Of a stretch of DNA of 64,000 nucleotides, positions 10,240 through 18,239 are shown one piece after another. The first letter of the stretch is position 1. Each line of letters opens with the position of its first letter. Location: contig CM030933.1 of assembly GCA_018136815.1 (NCBI GenBank), positions 6,177,137-6,241,136 on the forward strand, written 5' to 3'. The position numbers were made by a program, and so were the translations under genes. The DNA is from Isochrysis galbana (taxonomy: Eukaryota; Haptophyta; Isochrysidales; Isochrysidaceae). The notes beneath the pieces were generated by a model. That model was not told where the DNA came from. It was given only the letters and a program-made list of their open reading frames with translations, and did no database searches.

Positions 10240-10358
10240 AGCTTGAGCTTGCTTCATCCACGTGCCTTGGAGCGTGCCTAATCGGTGTTCGCCGCTCGTA
10301 TTGTGAGGCTCGAGCGATGGAACGAACATCGGGGACATGACAGAGCCGCGCGTTCGAC

Positions 10359-10754
10359 ATGGCACTAACGGCCGCGCCGCCCGCGCTAGGCATTTGTTGG
10401 GCCATCTACGCGCTGCTCATCGCAACTATGATGGTGCAATTCGGCGAAGAGCCGCTCGGCGCGCGTTGGGCCCATGGTTCGGCCTGAGCTGCGCGGCCAG
10501 CATCGGCTGGCTGGTGACCTTTGTGCGCAGGCCCGTTGACGACCAAGGGAGGCTGACACCCGGCGCGCAATGTCTGTCATCGGCGCTGCTCCTTGCGGCG
10601 CTCACGCGTGCGCTGCTGCCGCTGGCGCGGAGGCGCACCCTCGCCAGCGCGTCCTGTGCACGCGCTCGCTCGCACGGCGCTTTCGCTCTACGCAGGCTGC
10701 CTCGCGGTTGCCGCCACACTGGGTGTGCTGGTGGCGCTCAGGCAGGGATGCTGA
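10359..10754 (+). CDS. Possible small multi-pass membrane protein with two frame breaks
   Basis: From ATG 10359 the frame reads GICWAIYALLIATMMVQFGE, a good membrane helix, then meets TGA at 10485. The adjacent frame takes over with GPWFGLSCAASIGWLVTFV and CLSSALLLAALTRALLPLA. From about 10623 the original frame gives ALARTALSLYAGCLAVAATL followed by GVLVALRQGC and TGA at 10752. Four hydrophobic helices spread over two frames with compensating shifts suggest a ~130-residue four-helix membrane protein disturbed by two single-base indels, or a decaying gene. No family is recognised. Confidence 0.4.
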
Positions 10755-11047
10755 ACCACCTCCATGGAGGGAGGCAGGATGAGTGGCTTGGGCGAGGATC
10801 GACGCAACGGCGAGGCAGACATGGCGGCCAAGGAGCGGCGAGTAGGGTCGGACTGTGCAGTTTAGGCTGTGAGCGCGAGCGAGGTAGGCAGTAAGTGTTG
10901 ATAGTAAAACATCTGATTGTTAGGCTAATGTTAGTACCTCTACTGCACTAATCTTATGATTGGTCGCCGGGGAGCGTAACTCAAGACGATACAATAAATA
11001 CATAACTGCGCGTTAGTACCACTACTCTTACTTGCCCGGTACCATCA
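10755..11047. other. Short intergenic stretch with dispersed motif
   Basis: Between 10905 and 11045 the motif TTAGTACCACTACTCTTACT recurs in variants. Close relatives are at 5115 and 53665, the latter at the 3' end of a retroelement. This is probably a fragment of that element end. No gene is seen. Confidence 0.4.
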
Positions 11048-11603
11048 CAACTAAGTTTATACTTAGACGCGATGGAGCGCGCCGCCGCGACTCCCCTCTC
11101 CTTCGGGCCCCTGTCGCATCCGCGATCGACCTTTTTGTTTTAGAAGTTGTTTGCGTTTCTATGTTCCCTCCTTGCAGGCTAGCCACTAGTCACCGTCGCA
11201 GGGTCCTACATTCGCCCATTCGCCCTCTTTGCCCTCGCCTCCTTTGTCGCCTCCCTTGTCGCCTGCTTGCCCCTCACCTGGCTTACCTCCTTGCGTGCTC
11301 CTCGCGTTTTTAGGCTAAGTCGCGCGTTCAGGTATCGCCGGTGCAAGGAACCGCCCCCATGTGTGACCCTGATTCCCCCTCAGGTGTTGGCCGTTGGATT
11401 ATATCGTGGCGCTATCTTACTTCGGTCTTCATCAACTCACTTAAGGGTTTTCGAAAGATTCCCTCCTTATTCCTGTGCGTAACTGTAACTGTCGCCCCCG
11501 TCGAATCGTCCGTCGCCCCGTCGCTGGCGCCCGCGGCGAGGTGCCCGAAGGAGAGAGGGGGCGCGTCGGCGCGCTCCATGGCGACCAAGTATAAACTTAG
11601 TTG
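11048..11603. mobile_element. 556-bp element with the retroelement 5' leader at both ends, inverted
   Basis: The left end (11048, plus strand) reads CAACTAAGTTTATACTTAG and continues into ATGGAGCGCGCC. The right end (11603, minus strand) reads CAACTAAGTTTATACTTGG, again followed by ATGGAGCGCGCC and an open frame (MERADAPPLSFGHLAAG). The two ~60-bp leaders face each other like terminal inverted repeats. The interior (11080-11500) resembles 33090-33535. No matching target duplication was found, so it may be a twin-primed or rearranged retrocopy. Confidence 0.6.
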
Positions 11604-11684
11604 AAATGCAAATGGCAAATGGCGGAGGCAAATGACCTGCTTACTTTTAATATTAATAGTAAATGTTAATTGTTGCAGTTGCAG

Positions 11685-12665
11685 TAGCAGTCACAGTGTG
11701 AGGTTCTGGTGCCGAAGGGTGACAATAAGGGCTCGCTCCAGCGGCTATCTCCCCGGGTGCCGGGGACTTAGCCGCTGCAGCGGCCGCGGAGGCCCGCCAT
11801 GCGCCGCTCCCCTTCCCCCCCCCCCTTCCCCCACTCCTCTCTGGCAGCCCAGCTTGCCACAGACCGGGGTGTACTCGCGCGGCCAACACCAAAGGTAAGC
11901 CCCCCCCACGCTGCCTGCCGCGATGTGCCCCTTCACGCTCGCCGCGCTCGCCTCCAGGTCGTTCTCGCACTCCCCCCCCTTCGCAGCGCGCAGACGAGCG
12001 CCAGAAGCCAGGTGCGAGCAGCGCGCGCGCAGCGCGAGCCCCCCGCCCGGCCTTGGCCTGGGTGTGCCATACCCAGCACCTGACCCCGCCCCAGCCTCCA
12101 CCCGCCTCGTAGCAAGCTTCCCTGGCTGAAAAGTTAGAGTTGGCGTCTCTCTCGGCAGGCGCGGCCGGTCAGCAGATCGGCTACAGGGCTCGAAGGGGTC
12201 GAATTGGGGGGGCAGTGCGCGTGTGTATTCGTAAGATATGTGTATGGACTGTCTGTGCGCCGCATGGCGACGCGCAGGCGCAGGCAGTCCATATGTCCAT
12301 ATGTGCGCGTCTAGAGCCTGATTTCTATAGTGTGTGTGGCATGTTTGAAAGGGCGCTGGGGGCACCATTCGTAACATAATTTAATGATATGTTTATGAGA
12401 AATAAATCTATCTATCGTAGAGTTGTCAAATCACTTGTCGGTGAACGACAGAGAACTTATGTTTCCCGAAAGTTTCCCGGTCGCTGCATTACACAGTTGT
12501 TTCGCCGGGCCCTCACCCTCTCTAATCCTCCCCCGAGAGAATTCTCCTCTCCCGCCTCGCCTCTCGCGGCTGTCTCCCCGGGTGCCGGGGACTTGTCTGC
12601 TTGAGCCCAGTTTTTTCTTATTGTCCCCCAGCGGGACTTTTTCTCACACTGTGAGCAGTAGCAGT
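11685..12665. mobile_element. Element with ~90-bp terminal inverted arms
   Basis: The left arm (11685-11770) contains CACAGTGTGAG, GACAATAAG and TCTCCCCGGGTGCCGGGG in that order. The right arm (12567-12665), read in reverse, contains CTCACAGTGTGAG, GACAATAAG and the CCCCGGCACCCGGGGAGA block. The arms also fold locally (CAGCGGCTA ... TAGCCGCTG at 11738-11777). The ~800-bp interior has no supported ORF, so this is a non-autonomous DNA transposon. Its superfamily is not determined, and exact ends and target duplication were not resolved. Confidence 0.55.
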
Positions 12666-12914
12666 GTAGCAGTAGCGCGGCACTAATGCTCATTTGTCAT
12701 TTGTCTTAGCGTCGTAGTACATCTTGTTAGCTAGCATCCCTAGTCACGTACACCGGGCGAGCCATGCCCAAACTGCGCAGACCCCCATCTCGGGGTTGGG
12801 GCTCCGATACCGATGCCGACATGCCGTCGAAGGGTGAAGGGCGAAGGGCGACGGTCCCTCAGCACTAAGGTTATACGCACATAACAAGAAAACTCCGACT
12901 GAGACAGAGCCGCC

Positions 12915-13637
12915 ATGGCGACACCTGCCACCTTGCTCGCGCCCCTGCTGAGCACGTTGCTACTTTACCACTCGGTCAGGCCGGCCGCGTGGGGCTCGAG
13001 ACCTGCGCGTTCAGGCTCGCTCTCTGCATCCTCCGTGCGCATACGCACAACCTCACCGCTTAAAGACGAGGAGGCGCAGTTGGCCCGCTCTAGCGGTGGT
13101 TCAATGGCTGCGACATATGGCGAGTTGACGGCAGACGGCTTCCATGTGCTCGCACACCATTTATGCCTGGGCGGTGGAGATAAATTTATTGATCTTGGCT
13201 CGGGCGAAGGCGCTATTGTGGTTCAGGCAGCTGCCGACTATCAGGTCTCAGCTGCCGGCATTGAACTCGTCCGATCGAGGCATGAGAAGGCTGTTCAGGC
13301 GCTCGATAGCGCCTCTGCGGACGTGGCGTCGAGATGCTCGCTAGTCTGCGGAGATGCAGCTGGCGAGGATGCTGCTGTATTATTAAAGGAGGCGACCGTT
13401 GTGTGGTGCTCGAACTTGTGTTTTGATGAAGAACTACAACAACGGATTGCCGATCGAATATGTGAAGCGCCTCGTGTCCGTGCTGTGGCTTGCCTGTATC
13501 CGTTTCCCCATGGCTTGGGCGAACTAGTGCAGCAGCAGATACCCATATTTTGCAGGATGAGCTGGAGTGGGCGTGTGCAATCCTCAGGCGACCCGTTCTT
13601 GCTCGGCTTCCCGTGCACAGTCTACTTGAGATGCTAG
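12915..13637 (+). CDS. DOT1-like SAM-dependent methyltransferase with N-terminal leader
   Basis: A 240-residue single-exon protein. Residues ~65-110 (AATYGELTADGFHVLAHHL, then DKFIDLGSGEGAIVVQAAAD) give a class I methyltransferase motif I with DLGSGxG. GIELVRSRHEKA is the acidic strand-2 motif. VVWCSNLCFDEELQQRIADR matches the DOT1 motif in which human DOT1L has NNFAFG. The late PFPHGLGELVQQ and MSWSG ... VYL segments are usual in algal DOT1-domain proteins. DOT1 enzymes methylate histone H3 Lys79, but short algal members may have other substrates. The first ~40 residues are hydrophobic then Ser/Arg-rich, like a signal or plastid/mitochondrial leader, which is odd for a histone enzyme. The start is ATG 12915 in CCGCCATGG. 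Confidence 0.75.
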   Translation: MATPATLLAPLLSTLLLYHSVRPAAWGSRPARSGSLSASSVRIRTTSPLKDEEAQLARSSGGSMAATYGELTADGFHVLAHHLCLGGGDKFIDLGSGEGAIVVQAAADYQVSAAGIELVRSRHEKAVQALDSASADVASRCSLVCGDAAGEDAAVLLKEATVVWCSNLCFDEELQQRIADRICEAPRVRAVACLYPFPHGLGELVQQQIPIFCRMSWSGRVQSSGDPFLLGFPCTVYLRC

Positions 13638-14585
13638 AGACAATATTTTCATAGTAGTAGTGCATATGGTTTGTCTAACAAAAAAATCTTTTCAAAATTA
13701 CCGCTACTTGCACGGCGCGAGGCAGGTTTCTGGTGCTACTCCCTACTACCCAACCGTACCTACCATCAACCCGCTTCCCCTCCCCCAGGTCCCTTGAAGC
13801 TGAATCTCTGGGTTCGGGGAGGTCGTGCGTCGTGCGCGCTGCGCGCTGCTTCGACCAGGGGCTGGAGAGAGGGGGTAAGAGCTTGTGCTAATGTCGTTCA
13901 GGCACTGCCTTGCCCTGTTGGCGGCCAGAGCCCGAGCAAGGTTTTGGCGTGTGAATATTGGATTCAAACTGCCGCTAAGAGATGTGAGATGTTTCTCGTA
14001 GGTCCAGTCCCCAAGTCCCCAATCCGGATTGCCAATCAATCCCCTCGTCGCTCGTCGCCGCCTGCGATAGGTCTTCTGAGATCTCTAAGTTGAAGTCCTT
14101 ATCCTTATCTACCGAGTCGGAGTCGAGTACAATGGGCTTATCATTTTTCTAAAGTCCTTCTAAGGTGTGAATTGCAACTATCAGTAAACTGATAGGTGCA
14201 CCTGGGTGATTGCAACTCATCACACGCGTGTCCCGTGAGAAACTTTATATTCTATTGCCTGTTTACTGTTTACGTAATTATGTGCCTTGGGTACCACAGG
14301 AGCACCGTATAGAAAAAGTTGCTATGCGCACGCAAGGCGGCTGCACGCCGTGCGCATGTGATTGCAACTCATCACACGCACACGCACGGCGTGCACGTGT
14401 GCACGTGACGGCGTGCGTCTGCGGAAAACTTCGATGCGCATCTGACGAAACCCCGGCGCCATAAGTGAAAAGTTGTTGCTATGCGCACGCACGGCGTTCC
14501 CGCGGGGGACCCGATGCACATCGCGCTGTGCCAGCCGCGTGCCGCGTGCATGCATCTGGCGAAATTCTCGCTAGTCTACATCTGA
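13638..14585. other. Repeat-rich intergenic DNA
   Basis: From 14160 to 14580 short units recur: ATTGCAACTCATCACACGC (14212 and 14361), GTTGCTATGCGCACGCA (14319 and 14475) and ATCTGACGAAA (several times). The stretch is rich in CGTGCGCA palindromes. No gene is supported. The translations are short and biased. Confidence 0.5.
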
Positions 14586-14589
14586 CGAA

Positions 14590-14705
14590 ATCTCGACCCT
14601 AGCTGGGAAACACGTTTTCACCGTGTTTCTACCAAGGTCAAACACAGCCGTGTTTTGCCGTGTTTCAAACCCCCTCCGTTTTTCTTCCGTGTTTGTGCGG
14701 TGGCT
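14590..14705. repeat. CCGTGTTT-rich transposon end (shared with 36.26-36.35 kb)
   Basis: The blocks CAAACACAGCCGTGTTT and GCCGTGTTTCAAACC also occur at 36255-36350, upstream of a hAT transposase remnant. Multiple CCGTGTTT/AAACACGG units within ~100 bp are typical of subterminal transposase-binding repeats in hAT elements. This copy carries no transposase. Confidence 0.6.
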
Positions 14706-14850
14706 TACGGGCAACGGATGCGGCGCCGCGGCGCCGCGGCGTGTCAGAGCAAGGCTGAGGGGCGCTGGGGCGTCACACAGGACAAAAAAACACAATCGTC
14801 TTCCATCCTTTAATTTCGTTACACGCCAGTAGCTGGCAGTTGACCTGTCC

Positions 14851-15009
14851 ATGTCAGACTCCGATGACTGCCCAATATGTTACATGCCGTTGTCGGATTC
14901 GGAAACGTTTGTGACACCGTGCAATCACACTTTTCACAAAGCTTGCCTTGAAGAGTGGGCATCCCGCCCGAATGGCAACGCTTGCCCGTACTGCCTCGAC
15001 AGGTGCTGA
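14851..15009 (+). CDS. 52-residue RING-H2 mini-protein
   Basis: ATG 14851 to TGA 15007-15009 encodes 52 residues that are almost entirely a RING finger. Cys7 and Cys10 (CPIC), Cys24, His26, His29 and Cys32 (TPCNHTFHKAC), then Cys46 and Cys49 (CPYC) give a complete C3H2C3 set, with the usual Trp (LEEWAS) between. An in-frame TAG at 14830 makes this ATG the natural start unless an intron precedes it. RING-H2 domains recruit E2 ubiquitin-conjugating enzymes. With no substrate domain this could be a minimal E3, or the last exon of a larger gene cut by the repeat that begins at the stop codon. Too short for most gene callers. Confidence 0.65.
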   Translation: MSDSDDCPICYMPLSDSETFVTPCNHTFHKACLEEWASRPNGNACPYCLDRC

Positions 15010-15290
15010 GAGGGTGCAACGCGAGGTTCCTTTTTTTTGTCACGCCCCTCCCGGCTTTTTAGGTATATAATTCCTACTGACCCCTAACTTCGCCCCTAAC
15101 TCGGAACACGGGGACCCACCGAAGAGACTCATCAAGGGGACGACGTCGTAGGGACCATCGTCGAATAAGCTATTACGGGCGTAGACCCACATCTTACAGT
15201 ATGCAAAGTAATTTTTTTCTTGAGATTGTGTCATTGACGGGGGCGCCCTCCTAACTCGGACACGCTTCCCCGAGCGAGCGTGAATAACTT
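15004..15290 (+). repeat. Dispersed repeat 'L' (inverted copy at 30.92-31.08 kb)
   Basis: Starting at CTGAGAGGGTGCAAC, the segment GTCACGCCCCTCCCGGC, TTTTTAGGTATATAATT, CTGACCCCTAACTTCGCCC and, further on, TATGCAAAGTAATTTTTTTC to GACGGGGGCGCC occurs again at 30915-31076 in reverse complement, lacking about 100 internal bases there. It contains a TATATAA element and lies directly upstream of the AT-rich ORFs, so it may act as their promoter. Confidence 0.75.
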
Positions 15291-15318
15291 TTTTCTTGCA
15301 TAACAATAAGGGCACGTC

Positions 15319-15543
15319 ATGTTGGTATACATACACTATAAGCGTGGTGAATATGAGGTGGAGGAGCTCAAGAAATTAATAGCTCCCATTATTGTCTGGC
15401 CCATCTTCTTCATTATCGTGCCATCAATCTTACTTGCATACTTTGCGATGGATGTTAAAGGAATCGGAGTTGGAGCTGGAGTGGGAGTCGCACTGACCCT
15501 GCTGCTTTACTATCTATTGTGGAAACTTAAGGTGTGGCGGTAA
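15319..15543 (+). CDS. AT-rich small membrane protein
   Basis: ATG 15319 encodes 74 residues with a charged N-terminus (YKRGEYEVEELKKL) and two strong hydrophobic segments (APIIVWPIFFIIVPSILLAY; IGVGAGVGVALTLLLYYLLW), ending KLKVWR. Its composition is clearly more AT-rich than neighbouring host genes. It overlaps the next ORF by ~10 bp. No homologous family is recognised. The context, flanked by repeats L and R, suggests a mobile or virus-derived island. It could be the first part of the downstream protein separated by an indel. Confidence 0.5.
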   Translation: MLVYIHYKRGEYEVEELKKLIAPIIVWPIFFIIVPSILLAYFAMDVKGIGVGAGVGVALTLLLYYLLWKLKVWR

Positions 15544-16486
15544 CAAAACTTCTGAATAATCCCCTTCATCCTCTCACCGGGCGACCACCTGCTTCTCCTC
15601 CCACCGGGCAACCTCCTCCTCCGTCCCCCTCCCCCTCTTCGCCCTCGCCGCCGCCGCCCTCGCCTATGAAGGAGGCATTTGCAAAATTCAAGGGAACCCA
15701 AGAACAGTTGGACCGATTGCTAGAAGAATCGAAAGCTCACAAAGGGAACCCCAAACCGGGCGAAACAGCTCAGTGGCTGTCGTACTACAGCATTTATTTA
15801 CCTCGGGATTTTAATCAACGTCTTGAAATACCTGCAGGAACTTGCCGAAGTGAGATCGGAAGAGCTAAAACGTGAGTTAAACCTAACTAAACGAACGCAA
15901 GAGTACCAAACCCATGGGTTAGCCCGACAGACTAGATCTTATGCGAAAATGGCGGCTGAGTTCAAAAAACGAGTGGATTCTTACACAACTATGGTAAGTA
16001 CCCTTGAGGAATTGGCCAAGAAAACAGCCGAACCATTTTCGTTTAATTAAGGACGCTGTCTCAAGCATTCTCGATGAGGAATGGACAGCTTTGTCTATAG
16101 CTCTGGAAGGTATTGAAACATTGGACTTGGATACGATGAGGGGTCCCGTAACCCATATCGAGAACTACGTACTTACCAAACCTGAAGTTAGCAAACACTT
16201 AAGAGAAAAGCTGCGAGAATTCCAGGAAAGATACGACAAAGTCTTAGAAGATTACTGCCCGGTATTCAATAAAAAGAAGCTGCTATCACTACGTAGCAAG
16301 AACACAAAACATAGGCTATACGAACTGCAACGGAAGCTAGAATTGTTCATTGAGATCGCCAGTGAGTACTCTCAAGAATGTGCCGGCAAATTGATTCGTG
16401 ACATTCATAATCTAAACAAAGAATATCATCACGTAGTCGAGGAAGCTTACGATGTAATACGGAGTAAACAGGGAAACACCTCTTGA
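15534..16486 (+). CDS. AT-rich coiled-coil protein, three frames joined by apparent indels
   Basis: Three consecutive open frames overlap and make sense as one protein. 15534-15800 begins with a Pro/Ser-rich segment (GRPPASPPTGQPPPPSPSP) and then KEAFAKFKGTQEQLDRLLEE. 15780-16050 gives a hydrophobic helix TAFIYLGILINVLKYLQELA and a Lys/Glu-rich helix. From 16030 to the stop at 16484-16486 the frame reads LIKDAVSSILDEEWTALSIA, ending in a long helical region (KLELFIEIASEYSQECAGKL). Each junction needs a one-base shift. The protein would be Pro-rich stalk, one membrane helix and a long coiled coil. No family is recognised. Confidence 0.5.
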
Positions 16487-16884
16487 AGGGCGTGTCTCCG
16501 CGAACGAGCGGACGAGGGGCCCGGATTCTCTCCCACGTTCAGGGCTTGTCTGAACGCGCGAGGGGGACCCGCATATTTTGGAAACGAGGGGTACCAAATG
16601 AAGGCAAACGACCTTACGTCACGTCCTACCACGTTCTCCCTTTTACAGGAGTTTTGCTCGGGCAGTTGCGCTGGGTCAGGCGCTGACGCGACGCTAATCA
16701 TCCACTTCCGGTCGACTTAGCGCTACGAACGTGAACGGGAACGAGTACGACTCGAAGGCAGATCAGGAGGAGTACGACTTGTCTCTTGAATTCGACGTGG
16801 AATAACTTGATTGGATTGGGAACTTGAACTTGGACTTGAAGAGGAGTTTGAATTGGAGAGAGCTTGAGGTTGAACCGGACGGCT

Positions 16885-17095
16885 CCTCCGATTTCTGGCC
16901 AATTTGCGCGTTTTCTGGTTACGCATCGCTGTGGGGGCTACCGTGGGGGGTCTAGGGCCCAAAGGGAAAGGGCACCGGATATGTGCTAGTTACACCTATC
17001 CGGTCACCATATCCAAAGATCTCGTAATGAATCCTCAATCTTGACTTGGTCAATTTTCACCCTTAGAAGTTAAGATAGCTGTTTGACCGCCCTAT
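16885..17095 (+). repeat. Dispersed repeat 'R' (direct copy at 31.09-31.31 kb)
   Basis: The run TTTTCTGGTTACGCATCG, GGGGGCTACCGTGGGGGG, CACCGGATATGTGCTAG, ACACCTATCCGGTCACC and TCGTAATGAATCCTCAATC recurs almost unchanged at 31095-31310 in the same orientation. ACCGGATA and TATCCGGT form an inverted repeat inside it. A polypeptide frame on the minus strand (16723-16962) is Ser/Arg-rich and not convincing. Confidence 0.75.
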
Positions 17096-17381
17096 TTGAG
17101 GCCGTATTTGCAGGCCCCAACCTCAACACCGTATTTCCCAGCTAGGGGCACCCTTCGTTTGCGTAACTTGGCGCTCTCTTTCCGTATTTCGTCGCATGAT
17201 GCGCGGTTGCGACCTCATTCTTCGCCGCGCGGGAGGGGTTTGTTTATCCCCGGAAGAAGGACAGTCCCATCGCGGCGGCAACCTAAAAATAGTAATATGT
17301 ACTTTAGAGACATGCACATTTGTACCCTTACGCTCCTCGGTCGGTCGGTCGCGCTCTCCTCTACCCCACTCTAGCCGCTCC

Positions 17382-17974
17382 ATGCCCCGCGTTCTGTGCC
17401 GGTTCGTCCTGCTGATGCTGCCGCCGATGGCCGCCCCCTTTCGCATCTTTGACAGGGCGAGCGTGCTTCGCGGTGTCAGCGTCGGGTTGTTGACCTCACA
17501 GTGGGCGGCTACTGTCAGCGCCGCTGAGCGTGGGCCAGCGGCGGTGCAGCTGCTCGAGGCGCGCAAGCAGCTCGAGCCCTGTGAAGCTTTGATCAGCGAG
17601 GGCAGCTGGGACGGCGTGCGCACGGCGATCAAGACGGCACCCCTGGCCAAGGTGAAGGCGATCGTCACCAGCTACATCGATGAGCTCGACGACGAAGGCG
17701 CGGACGACCTGGTGGTGGTGCGTGAGGATCTGGTCCAGGTAAGTGCACGGCCACTTGGTTCGCTAGCCCTCGTGCTCCCGGGTGACGTTGATTGCCTCCA
17801 TGCTCGCAGTCGCTTCAAATGCTGGACATGGCCGTCTACAACAATAACTTTATTGGCGAGCACAATGCGCCCGGAAAGAAGGGCTCTGGAGTGAAAACCG
17901 ATTTTGAGACGCCTCGCAAGCACCTGCGCGAGGCTATAGCAGCGTTGGATGAGATCCTCAATTTTGGTACGTAA
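17382..17974 (+). CDS. Predicted thylakoid-lumen helical protein (PsbQ-like)
   Basis: Exons 17382-17738 and 17810-17974 are joined by a 71-bp intron (CAG|GTAAGT ... CTCGCAG|TCG) in phase 0, giving 173 residues. The N-terminus is bipartite: VLCRFVLLMLPPMAAPF like an ER signal, FRIFDRASVLRG as transit segment, then VSVGLLTSQWAATVSAA|E, a lumenal cleavage signal. The mature part (LLEARKQLEPCEALISEGSW, DGVRTAIKTAPLAKVK, ending REAIAALDEILNF) is a four-helix pattern like PsbQ/Psb31-type extrinsic subunits of photosystem II in red-lineage algae. The exact member is uncertain. The final GGTACGTAA could also be a donor site, so a further exon cannot be excluded. Confidence 0.65.
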
Positions 17975-18239
17975 CGGCATGAATGAACGACATGAAGGGC
18001 CGACGAATGTCATCGAGTTCAGCTTGTATGGAGCTCAGATTCCCGGCTCTTCCGGCGCATAGAGCTAGCCATTCTGACACGTACATTAGGGCGGGCATAC
18101 ATAAAAAAATACAACTACAACTGCATTTTGACCGTAAGGGGGGGTGAGGAGGAGGCTAGGCTCCACCGGGGGGGTGGGGGGCAGATGTTGCCCTCTTGCG
18201 ATTAGAAAATTGATGCGCGGCGCCCCCCCATCCCCCTTG

